From positions 1-16,900 of the forward strand of contig JAESUA010000011.1 in NCBI GenBank assembly GCA_016763255.1: a stretch of 16,900 nt of DNA, written 5' to 3'. The position numbers and the translations under genes are program-made. Of this stretch, positions 1 through 6,481 are shown in pieces. The first letter of the stretch is position 1; every line of letters starts with the position of its first letter. The notes below the pieces were generated by a model. It was not told the origin of the DNA and did not search any database. It saw only the letters and a list, made by a program, of their open reading frames with translations. Origin of the DNA: Magnetovibrio sp. (GTDB taxonomy: Bacteria > Pseudomonadota > Alphaproteobacteria > Rhodospirillales > Magnetovibrionaceae).

Positions 1-349
1 CGGTCTCGGCCAGCGCGGCGGCGTCATCGGCGGTCCACGGTGCGAACGAGCCGATGTAACCGGTGACGTCCATGTACATCAGATTGTAGCCAACCAGATA
101 GAACATGATGCTGGCGAGGGAATACAGGGTGATGTTCTTGAGGCAGATGGTGGCGGTGTTTTTGGACCGTACCATGCCGGATTCCAACATCGCAAAGCCC
201 GCGGCCATCAACATCACCAGCGCGCCGTTGAAGAGGAACGAGAAGCTGTTGAGAATGTAGACGATTTCCGGATCGACGGCGGCAAAAGCCGGTGCTGACA
301 TCAAGGCGAACGCGGCTGCCAGACCAGGAATGATGAATTGCTTTTTCAT
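1..349 (-). CDS. amtB: Ammonium transporter, Amt/AmtB family (N-terminal part, cut by window edge)
   Basis: Only the first 116 codons lie in the window. Amt proteins form trimeric inner-membrane channels that bring ammonium/ammonia into the cell. The translation starts MKKQFIIPGLAAAF and has a Sec signal peptide ending near SAPAFA (about residue 23), as is usual for proteobacterial Amt precursors. It continues with a first membrane helix and the family motif GFAMLESGMVRSKNT, followed by CLKNITLYSLAS. A good ribosome binding site (AGGAG) lies just before the ATG. It follows glnK with a 12-base gap, the classic glnK-amtB operon in which GlnK gates the channel when nitrogen is plentiful. Family assignment is firm. 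The subtype cannot be settled from this fragment. Confidence 0.93.
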   Translation of the reverse strand, partial: MKKQFIIPGLAAAFALMSAPAFAAVDPEIVYILNSFSFLFNGALVMLMAAGFAMLESGMVRSKNTATICLKNITLYSLASIMFYLVGYNLMYMDVTGYIGSFAPWTADDAAALAET

Positions 350-361
350 GATGAATACTCC

Positions 362-830
<469 letters not shown>

Positions 831-877
831 TGAGTTATGAGTTTATGTCTGTTGATATTGCATCATTTTCCATGCGT

Positions 878-920
878 ATTGATGCCTAAAACTTATACAT
901 ATCGGCATTGATGCCTAAAA
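878..920. repeat. Pair of 14-bp direct repeats upstream of glnK
   Basis: ATTGATGCCTAAAA occurs at 878-891 and again, identically, at 907-920, with a 29-base period. The second copy is preceded by GGC and so forms the dyad GGCAT-TG-ATGCC; the first copy is a less perfect dyad. They lie about 110 to 153 bases upstream of the predicted sigma54 start site, where enhancer sites usually sit. They are also about 130-175 bases upstream of the ubiquinone hydroxylase gene. The sequence is not a recognisable NtrC site. Confidence 0.6.
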
Positions 921-1051
921 ATTAAACAACTAAATGAATTGTTCGGTAAGGACACTGGACAAATGGCGTGCGCGGATCAATTCTAGGGCCGATAGAATGA
1001 GCCAAGCTGGCAGATCATCGCTGTACAGCGCGCATTAAGGAACACGTTGCC

Positions 1052-2338
1052 ATGACCACCACGCCACGAACTTCCACCGCCCATAAGGCGGATGTATTGG
1101 TGATTGGCGGTGGGTTGGCCGGCGGCACGCTGTCTTTGGCCCTGGCGCAAAATGGTTTTGTGGTCGCCACCGTGGATCGCGAAGATTTGGCCGGGTGGAC
1201 CGATCAGGGCTTTGATGGTCGGGCCTCGGCCATATCGTTGTCCTCGCGTCGAGTGTTGCAAGGCGTTGGCATTTGGGATGTGATCGCCGAAGAAACCGCA
1301 CCGATGCTCGACATTCGGGTTTGCGACGGCCACTCGCCGCTGTTTTTGCATTACGATCACAAAGAATTGGCATCCGCAACGTTGGCCGAAGGCCAAGAGG
1401 CCGAACCGTTTGGTTACATGGTGGAAAATCGTTCGATGCGCAAAGCGCTCACCGCCTTGGTGCCCAAAACCGAAAATCTGACCTACTTTGCGCCCAATGA
1501 AGTGGCCCAATTGGAGCGCTCAAAGGACGGTGTGCGGGCGGTGTTAAAGGGCGGCCAAGAAATTCACGCCGATCTGGTGGTGGCGTGTGAAGGCCGCAAT
1601 TCCCCGACGCGCGATCAGGCCGGCATTAAGTTGACCCAGTGGGATTACAAACAAGCCGGTATCGTGTGCACGGTCGAACACGAACGGCCGCATAATTTTT
1701 GCGCCCAGGAACATTTCCTGCCGTCCGGGCCGTTTGCCATTCTGCCGCTGGTCGGCACCACAGACAAACCGGCGTGCCGATCATCGATCGTATGGACCGA
1801 GCGCGCGGATTTGTGGCCGATCATAATGGAGCTTGATGACGATGATTTTAAAGAGGAGTTGGAACTGCGTTTCGGCGATTTTTTAGGGGACATCGAGGTT
1901 GTCGGCCCACGCTTTGCCTATCCGTTGACGCTGCAATACGCCGACACCATCATCGCTCAGCGTCTGGCCCTGGTGGCCGACAGCGCCCACGGCATGCATC
2001 CGATTGCGGGCCAAGGCCTTAACATGGGTTTGCGTGACGTTGCGGCGCTGGCTGAGGTGTTGGTCAACGCCCGGGGCACGGGTCTCGATATCGGCGAAAT
2101 GAGCGTGTTGCAAAATTATGAGCGTTGGCGTCGTTTCGATAACGCAGTGATGCTTGGGGTAACCGATGCGCTTGTGAAACTATTCTCCAACGATATTGAA
2201 CCGGTGAAGCTGGCGCGTGATCTGGGCATGGCCGCGGTTAACCAACTTCCGGATGTAAAACGATTTTTCATGCGCCATGCCATGGGCACAGTGGGTGAAT
2301 TGCCGCGTTTGATGCGCGGAGAGTCCCTGAGACCCTAA
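1052..2338 (+). CDS. FAD-dependent ubiquinone biosynthesis hydroxylase, UbiH/UbiF/VisC/COQ6 family
   Basis: A 428-residue flavoprotein monooxygenase of the family that hydroxylates the aromatic ring of ubiquinone precursors, using FAD, NAD(P)H and O2 at the inner membrane surface. The N-terminal Rossmann motif VLVIGGGLAGG (glycines 19-24) binds ADP. The second motif is ACEGRNSPTR near residues 178-187. The third, ADSAHGMHPIAGQGLN, has Asp310 for the FAD ribityl chain; the usual GD is AD here. The MHPIAGQGLN stretch is diagnostic of the Ubi subgroup. An AAGGA ribosome binding site at 1037-1041 supports the start. The gene stands alone. In alphaproteobacteria one hydroxylase (UbiL) can modify more than one ring position, so I do not give an ubiH symbol. 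Confidence 0.88.
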   Translation: MTTTPRTSTAHKADVLVIGGGLAGGTLSLALAQNGFVVATVDREDLAGWTDQGFDGRASAISLSSRRVLQGVGIWDVIAEETAPMLDIRVCDGHSPLFLHYDHKELASATLAEGQEAEPFGYMVENRSMRKALTALVPKTENLTYFAPNEVAQLERSKDGVRAVLKGGQEIHADLVVACEGRNSPTRDQAGIKLTQWDYKQAGIVCTVEHERPHNFCAQEHFLPSGPFAILPLVGTTDKPACRSSIVWTERADLWPIIMELDDDDFKEELELRFGDFLGDIEVVGPRFAYPLTLQYADTIIAQRLALVADSAHGMHPIAGQGLNMGLRDVAALAEVLVNARGTGLDIGEMSVLQNYERWRRFDNAVMLGVTDALVKLFSNDIEPVKLARDLGMAAVNQLPDVKRFFMRHAMGTVGELPRLMRGESLRP

Positions 2339-2665
2339 AATCAGGTGATGGCGCGGCATTTACTAAATTTGAACCGCAAAATCAGCGCCTTATAACTATT
2401 TATCATATTGTGCATTTCAGGTTTCTTAGCAAGCTATATCAAGGAGCATGTTTGTTCTAATATGATATAAATTTTGCACTAAATTGACATACATCTATTT
2501 ATCTAAATATTTCATGCTGTTAAGGTAAGAACTCTTATCATAGGTTAAGCGGCGGCACCCATTTCATTTCGTAACCATAATGTTATACCGCCGTATCAAG
2601 TACAGATACGCACATTTTGCCAAGATGTTTGGGGTGCAAGGGGATCTGACAGCAATCATAAAAAA
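2339..2665. other. AT-rich intergenic stretch; candidate small RNA
   Basis: About 380 bases separate the hydroxylase stop from the DUF971 stop, and I see no convincing gene in them. On the plus strand TTGACA (2484-2489), a 16-base spacer and AATATT (2506-2511) form a possible sigma70 promoter. The region downstream can fold: CGGCGG (2550-2555) pairs with CCGCCG (2588-2593), with TAAC/GTTA nested inside. It ends at the terminator at 2666-2693. This would give an RNA of about 175 nucleotides. The promoter is weak at -10 and no known RNA family is recognised. Confidence 0.25.
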
Positions 2666-2693
2666 ACCGCCCATTTTCATCGGCGGTGTTTTT
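2666..2693. terminator. Bidirectional rho-independent terminator
   Basis: The stem ACCGCC (2666-2671) / GGCGGT (2682-2687) has a 10-base loop, with an A-run on the left and a T-run on the right. On the minus strand it is followed by seven T residues and would end the DUF971 operon. On the plus strand it ends in GTTTTTATT and could end readthrough from the hydroxylase gene or a small RNA. Confidence 0.8.
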
Positions 2694-2718
2694 ATTGTGA
2701 AACCGGTATGAGTTCTTC

Positions 2719-3102
2719 TTAGGGGTCGCGGCTGAGGCCGGCAGCGGCCAATTCCTCGAGATAGTTGGCCCAGATGGCGTCTTGATTTTCGCCCATGTAG
2801 TAGAGGAAGTCCCAAGTGTAAATACCGCTGTCATGGAGATCGTCAAATTTAAGCGCTACGGCATAATTACCCACCGCGGTGATTTTCATGATGCTGACGT
2901 GGCGCCGTGATCCGACCACTTTTTTCTGCTCCGGGCTGTGGCCCTGGACTTCGGCGGACGGGCTTTCCACACGCAGTAATTCACAACTTATTTTAAAGCT
3001 CTTGCCGTCGTTGAAATCGACTTCGAGCAATTTTTCTTCTTTGTTAAGGCGAATTTCGGTCGGCGTATGGCTCTGGCCGAATTGTCGTTTGGCTTCGATC
3101 AT
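2719..3102 (-). CDS. DUF971 family protein (GBBH-like N-terminal domain)
   Basis: A 127-residue protein made almost entirely of the DUF971 domain, the small beta-rich domain also found at the N-terminus of gamma-butyrobetaine hydroxylase and the C-terminus of plant HCF101. Visible features are PTEIRLNKEEKLLEVDFNDG, the SCELLRVESPSAEVQGH stretch, and a C-terminal GIYTWDFLYYMG motif. An in-frame upstream ATG at 3183 exists. I chose 3102 because a good AAGGA site precedes it and the length then fits the family. It is the last gene of the minus-strand run, 101 bases after the UPF0434 gene and just before a terminator. Its biochemical role is unknown; a link to iron-sulfur proteins is suggested only by HCF101. 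Confidence 0.8.
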   Translation of the reverse strand: MIEAKRQFGQSHTPTEIRLNKEEKLLEVDFNDGKSFKISCELLRVESPSAEVQGHSPEQKKVVGSRRHVSIMKITAVGNYAVALKFDDLHDSGIYTWDFLYYMGENQDAIWANYLEELAAAGLSRDP

Positions 3103-3203
3103 CAAGGATTCCTTCAAGCGTTCAGGGTCTGTGCCACATTTGCGTATTGAACGTGGTTCAAATGACCATCCAATATAGCGCATATTAGCATTTGCTGTTG
3201 GAT

Positions 3204-3386
3204 TTAGAGTTCCCGGGCTTCACTTTCAAGCATGATGGGGATTCCATCGCGAATGGGGTAGGCCAATCCGGCTTGTTTGCTGATCATTTCTTGGCCCTTG
3301 GCATCATACTCCAAAGGCCCTTTGGTCACGGGGCAAACCAATATTTCCAACAGCTTGCGGTCTACATTGTGCTGCTTGTCGCTCAT
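3204..3386 (-). CDS. Trm112-like / UPF0434 (YcaR) small protein
   Basis: A 60-residue protein with the conserved core [18 protein letters not shown] and [12 protein letters not shown], characteristic of the UPF0434/Trm112 group. In eukaryotes and archaea Trm112 is a stabilising partner of several methyltransferases acting on tRNA, rRNA and release factor. The bacterial short form is much less understood and here keeps only one cysteine, so zinc binding is doubtful. AAGGA lies 9 bases before the ATG. It sits 12 bases after the LON-domain gene and is surely cotranscribed with it. Confidence 0.85.
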   Translation of the reverse strand: MSDKQHNVDRKLLEILVCPVTKGPLEYDAKGQEMISKQAGLAYPIRDGIPIMLESEAREL

Positions 3387-3398
3387 GAGCGCGTTTCC

Positions 3399-4082
3399 TT
3401 AATGTTTGAGGCTGCCAGGATCGGGTGCGATGGAGTTGGTGTTCATTTCGAACAGGGAAATCAGCATCCGGGCGCGCTGTTCGTGGTTGGTACATTCCAA
3501 AAGGGCCTGTTTTTCTTGTGGCGCAAACGGGCAGCTCATGGCCAAGGAGGCGATCAAGGCGTCATACGGGGCATCGGAGACCGCGCCCCAATCAGCCGCG
3601 ATGTCGTTATCACCGAAATAATCATGCATCAACTCCAACAGCCGTTCGCGCCCGGGACCATCCTTATGTTCCACCGGGTTGAGGTCATCCTCAAATTCTT
3701 CGAAATTGGCCTCCACCCAGCGATAGCCGCGATCAGGGTCCGGGGGTATGGTGGCTGTAACGCGAAACCGTGCGAGCCCCTCTAAGGTGATCAAATAACG
3801 TCCATTACCAGGATCTTGAAACTGGACGATGCGTCCGGCGGTGCCGATGTCATAAAGCGGGGCATCATCGGCAACCAGATCGGTTTGATTGTGGCGCGGT
3901 TGGATCATGCCCAGGATGCGCCCCTTGATGCGTCCGGTGCCGAGCGCATCCTCGATCATATTGAGGTAGCGCGTCTCGAATACATTGAGCGGCAAATGGC
4001 CAAACGGCATCAGTACAATGCCGCTCAGCGGAAATACTGCCAATCGGTTGGGCAGATCATCTGGGGTGCGGGTGGCGACCAT
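3399..4082 (-). CDS. LON substrate-binding domain protein (no protease domain)
   Basis: A 227-residue stand-alone version of the N-terminal domain of Lon protease. The typical start RLAVFPLSGIVLMPFGHLPL (13-32) is followed by NVFETRYLNMIEDAL and, later, GTAGRIVQFQDPGNGRYLITLEG written here as the beta-rich core around residues 80-105. The helical half includes the family ending ERARML-like EQRARML. There is no AAA+ or Ser-Lys protease part, and none is expected in this family (YcaR-neighbour LON proteins of alphaproteobacteria). The gene is 19 bases after the thioredoxin gene and 12 before the UPF0434 gene. It probably binds proteins as an adaptor or holdase, but this is inference. The ribosome binding site is weak. 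Confidence 0.88.
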   Translation of the reverse strand: MVATRTPDDLPNRLAVFPLSGIVLMPFGHLPLNVFETRYLNMIEDALGTGRIKGRILGMIQPRHNQTDLVADDAPLYDIGTAGRIVQFQDPGNGRYLITLEGLARFRVTATIPPDPDRGYRWVEANFEEFEDDLNPVEHKDGPGRERLLELMHDYFGDNDIAADWGAVSDAPYDALIASLAMSCPFAPQEKQALLECTNHEQRARMLISLFEMNTNSIAPDPGSLKH

Positions 4083-4101
4083 GGAACGCGCTTTCGCTGA
4101 T

Positions 4102-5094
4102 TTAAGAAAACAAGACGGCGGACAGGCGCTTACGGGCGTCGATGGTGAGCGGATCTGCAGCTCCTAAGGCGTCGAAAATTTTGATCAATTGCTTGCGTCC
4201 GGCTTGATCGTTCCAGGCCCGTTCGAGGCGCACGATTTCCAACAGGTTGTCGATCGCCTCGGCGGCTTGGTTGGCGCTAAATTGAGCCTGGGCCAATTCG
4301 AACCGGGCCTCGTGATTTTTGGGCTGGGCATCGACCTTGGTTTGCAACTCGCCCAGCTCACCATGGTCCATTGAGGCCCCTTCTTCGGCCAATTCAAGCG
4401 CAGAAATGGCCGCTTGCACGTCGATGTTGGCCAGGGTCTTGGCGTCGAGACGCTCAAGCATCTCACGCGCACGAGCAAAATCACCCTGCGCGGCGATACA
4501 GCGGATGACCCCGGCGAATGCGGGCACAATGGTTGGGTCTTGGCTCAGCACCGAGGTGTAGAGCTCTTCGGCGGCCAAGGCGTCACCGTCTTTGAGGGTG
4601 GCTGCAGCGGTTTCTAGGGTCATTTGAATGGGCGGCTTGGCATCACCAATGAGTTTGTCGATGAAGGCTTGGATCTGGCTCTCGGACAGGGCACCGGAAA
4701 AGGCATCGACCGGGCGACCGTCCTTGAAGGCAAACACCGTGGGCACGGATTGAACCCGCAACTGCGACGCCAAGGGCTGATTTTCATCGACATTGATCTT
4801 GACCATTTTGACCAGACCACCGGCCCGTTTGACGAGTTTTTCCAGCATCGGGCCAAGGGTTTTGCACGGGCCGCACCACGGTGCCCAAAAATCGACGATC
4901 ACCGGCACCTGGGCTGAGGCTTCGACCACATCGGCGGCAAAGCCGTTGGTATCGGTCTCCTTGATCAAATCTGCAAGATGGTTTTGTGGCGGCACGGTGG
5001 TGGTTTGGGGACCCATATCCAGCGCCGGTTTTGGCGCCTGATCTGGATCGCTGGCGTTCGCCGCCTGCGCGGGATCAAGGATAATGCTGCTCAT
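4102..5094 (-). CDS. cnoX: Thioredoxin-TPR co-chaperone, CnoX (YbbN) family
   Basis: A 330-residue cytoplasmic protein. After a Pro/Ala-rich tail of about 40 residues comes a thioredoxin domain (about 45-150) with the motif WAPWCGPCK (Cys74 and Cys77) and the cis-proline stretch VQSVPTVFAF. The remainder (about 165-330) is helical, with tetratricopeptide-like repeats. CnoX proteins combine holdase chaperone and redox protection of clients passed to GroEL. E. coli CnoX has lost the resolving cysteine, whereas this one keeps a full CXXC, as in Caulobacter, so it should be redox-active. It lies 86 bases after the tRNA deacylase gene and 19 before the LON-domain gene, which fits a proteostasis operon. 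Confidence 0.88.
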   Translation of the reverse strand: MSSIILDPAQAANASDPDQAPKPALDMGPQTTTVPPQNHLADLIKETDTNGFAADVVEASAQVPVIVDFWAPWCGPCKTLGPMLEKLVKRAGGLVKMVKINVDENQPLASQLRVQSVPTVFAFKDGRPVDAFSGALSESQIQAFIDKLIGDAKPPIQMTLETAAATLKDGDALAAEELYTSVLSQDPTIVPAFAGVIRCIAAQGDFARAREMLERLDAKTLANIDVQAAISALELAEEGASMDHGELGELQTKVDAQPKNHEARFELAQAQFSANQAAEAIDNLLEIVRLERAWNDQAGRKQLIKIFDALGAADPLTIDARKRLSAVLFS

Positions 5095-5180
5095 GATAAT
5101 CTGGTCTTTCGTTCGGTGTGGTCACGCTTTAACCCCATAAATGGCGGGAAACGACATACCCTGCAAGGGTGGATTAGCTT

Positions 5181-5714
5181 TTAGGTGTTTTCCACCGGCG
5201 TAATGTCGGCGCAATCGAAATCGATGATCAGCGGGGGATGATCCAGATGAGCGAAAAATTTGAGCAAATCTACTCCACTGATGGCGGTGGTCTGGGTGTT
5301 GATCAAGGGGTGAAAATTGGCCTGATCGGCAGTGGTAAAAATTTTATCCAAGACCACCTGAACCCGGCGTTGGCCATCATTGATGATGCTAAACGGGCTC
5401 ACCGAGCCGGGCTCGACACCGAGGCTTTCGAACAACAATTGAGGTTTGCCAAACGACAAGGTTTGCGCGCCGAGGCGTTTGCGCAGGGCTTTGAGGTCAA
5501 TCGTGCGCTCCTCATGGGCCACCACCAGCCACTGATGGCCCTTTTTATCTTTGAGGAAAAGGTTTTTGCTGTGCAGGCCCGAAATGGACCCCCGCAAGGC
5601 TTGGTTTTGGGCCACGGTTTTGACCGCCTCATGCGCGGTTGTGGTGGTCGTAATTTGCATCTCGGCGAGTGCTTCGAGCAACTGTTGAGGGGTTTTGGCT
5701 GGCTTATCGCTCAT
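5181..5714 (-). CDS. Prolyl-tRNA editing deacylase, ProXp-ala (PrdX) / YbaK type
   Basis: A 177-residue stand-alone editing domain homologous to the INS domain of prolyl-tRNA synthetase. It clears mischarged tRNA-Pro in trans; the ProXp-ala subgroup removes alanine. Visible family features are TTTAHEAVKTV, the lysine motif SKNLFLKDKKG with Lys50, the LSFGKPQLLFESLGVEPGSV stretch and the late motif NFHPLINTQTTAIS. These resemble ProXp-ala more than the Cys-specific YbaK group. In-frame starts exist up to 5786, but 5714 has GGAG just upstream and gives the usual length. It is the first gene of the five-gene minus-strand run. Confidence 0.88.
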   Translation of the reverse strand: MSDKPAKTPQQLLEALAEMQITTTTTAHEAVKTVAQNQALRGSISGLHSKNLFLKDKKGHQWLVVAHEERTIDLKALRKRLGAQTLSFGKPQLLFESLGVEPGSVSPFSIINDGQRRVQVVLDKIFTTADQANFHPLINTQTTAISGVDLLKFFAHLDHPPLIIDFDCADITPVENT

Positions 5715-5751
5715 GGAAACTCCGCGATCTGAAGGGAAAAAATGGCGGTGC

Positions 5752-5780
5752 ATAAAAAAAGTGAAAAACAGGGCTTGCAA
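5752..5780 (-). promoter_or_regulatory. Possible promoter for the tRNA deacylase operon
   Basis: On the minus strand TTGCAA (5780-5775) and TTTTAT (5757-5752) are separated by 17 bases, giving a start near 5745 and a leader of about 30 bases. The -35 hexamer is its own reverse complement and is shared with the tRNA promoter reading the other way. The -10 matches only 4 of 6 bases. Confidence 0.35.
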
Positions 5781-5802
5781 AGACAAATTCTGTGGGTATT
5801 AT
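5775..5802 (+). promoter_or_regulatory. Promoter of tRNA-Gly
   Basis: TTGCAA (5775-5780), a 16-base spacer and TATTAT (5797-5802) precede the tRNA. The expected start near 5809 leaves about 20 bases of leader before the mature 5' end at 5828. Confidence 0.6.
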
Positions 5803-5827
5803 CCGCCTCGCCTTACGGAGGCAGTGT

Positions 5828-5902
5828 GCGGGTGTAGCTCAGGGGTAGAGCGCAACCTTGCCAAGGTTGAAGTCGTGAGTTCGAATCTCATCACCCGCTC
5901 CA
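5828..5902 (+). tRNA. tRNA-Gly, anticodon GCC
   Basis: A complete cloverleaf. The acceptor stem GCGGGTG (5828-5834) pairs with CACCCGC (5892-5898). The D arm carries AGCTCAGGGGTAGAGC. The anticodon stem CAACC/GGTTG encloses TTGCCAA, with anticodon GCC at 5860-5862. The T arm contains GTTCGAATC. The discriminator is T5899 and the CCA end (5900-5902) is encoded. It reads GGC and GGU glycine codons. It is a single tRNA with its own promoter and terminator. Confidence 0.98.
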
Positions 5903-5914
5903 TTCTCCGTTGAT

Positions 5915-5954
5915 GGCACAAATAAACCGGGCTCTGTCCCGGATTTTTTGTGCC
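5915..5954. terminator. Rho-independent terminator after tRNA-Gly, probably bidirectional
   Basis: The stem CCGGG (5927-5931) / CCCGG (5938-5942) has a CTCTGT loop and is followed by ATTTTTTG on the plus strand. Outer sequences GGCACAAA and TTTGTGCC extend the dyad. On the minus strand the stem is followed by TTTATTTG, so it could also stop the convergent small gene at 5989-6288. Confidence 0.8.
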
Positions 5955-5988
5955 TGCATTTTGGCCCATCGCTGAACCTAGAGCAGCT

Positions 5989-6288
5989 TCAGTATTCGAT
6001 GATGGCGCTGCGCACGATCAAGATGGCCAATCCCACCACAGTAAATAAGGTCGTGAGACCCAAGGCAAACATTGCGTTGCCCATGGTCAAGAGCGGAAAA
6101 TCTTGGCGCTCATCCTTGCGCCGGTGTGCCGGTCGACGTTCGCGCCCGGCGACGATGGTGAAATAAAATCGGGTATGAAAAAAAGGCAGGGATATTCGAA
6201 TGTCGATGGGATGACTGACCCAAGTGGTCGGGTTGTCTTTGCCCGAAAGGATTTCTTCTCCGTAATCACTGGCGATTTCACGGCTCAT
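5989..6288 (-). CDS. Hypothetical small membrane protein
   Basis: A 99-residue protein that I do not recognise. The first 65 residues look soluble and contain WVSHPIDIRISLPFF, a YFTIVAGRERR segment and a very basic stretch (RRPAHRRKDERQ). A single hydrophobic helix of about 22 residues (roughly 70-92, AMFALGLTTLFTVVGLAIL) follows, leaving a short C-terminal tail. With so basic a stretch before the helix, the N-terminal part is probably cytoplasmic. CAAGG lies about 10 bases before the ATG. The gene stands alone, divergent from the glutamate dehydrogenase gene and convergent with the tRNA. Coding status is supported by the coherent layout and the terminator, not by a known family. Confidence 0.55.
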   Translation of the reverse strand: MSREIASDYGEEILSGKDNPTTWVSHPIDIRISLPFFHTRFYFTIVAGRERRPAHRRKDERQDFPLLTMGNAMFALGLTTLFTVVGLAILIVRSAIIEY

Positions 6289-6481
6289 GATAGCGTATGC
6301 CTTGTTCTAGAGGCTGATCAAGCCTTGCAAGTCAGATTTCAGTTAGGGTCACACAGTGCCAAGCGGGAATCAACTGGGCACCAGGAAAATATGCTATTAT
6401 ATCAATTTCTTTTGTAATTTCCGAGAGATGCACTAACTTTTTATATATAGGGATCCGGTTTTAAGGTGGGAGGGATATTTA

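Noticed and set aside
2580..2711. 43-codon plus-strand frame starting at an ATG at 2580
   Set aside because: It has no ribosome binding site and reads through the terminator hairpin, giving the IIKKPPIFIGGVFI-type translation that terminators often produce.
3192..3785. 197-codon plus-strand frame across the UPF0434 and LON-domain genes
   Set aside because: It runs antisense across two real genes and their spacer, with shadow-frame composition.
5157..5170. ACCCT-GCA-AGGGT hairpin between the thioredoxin and tRNA deacylase genes
   Set aside because: The stem is only 5 bp with no T-run on either strand, inside what looks like one operon, so it is not called a terminator.
6390..6450. TATTAT and TATATA elements upstream of the glutamate dehydrogenase gene as promoters
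   Set aside because: No acceptable -35 hexamer lies at 16-18 bases from either, and the area is simply AT-rich.
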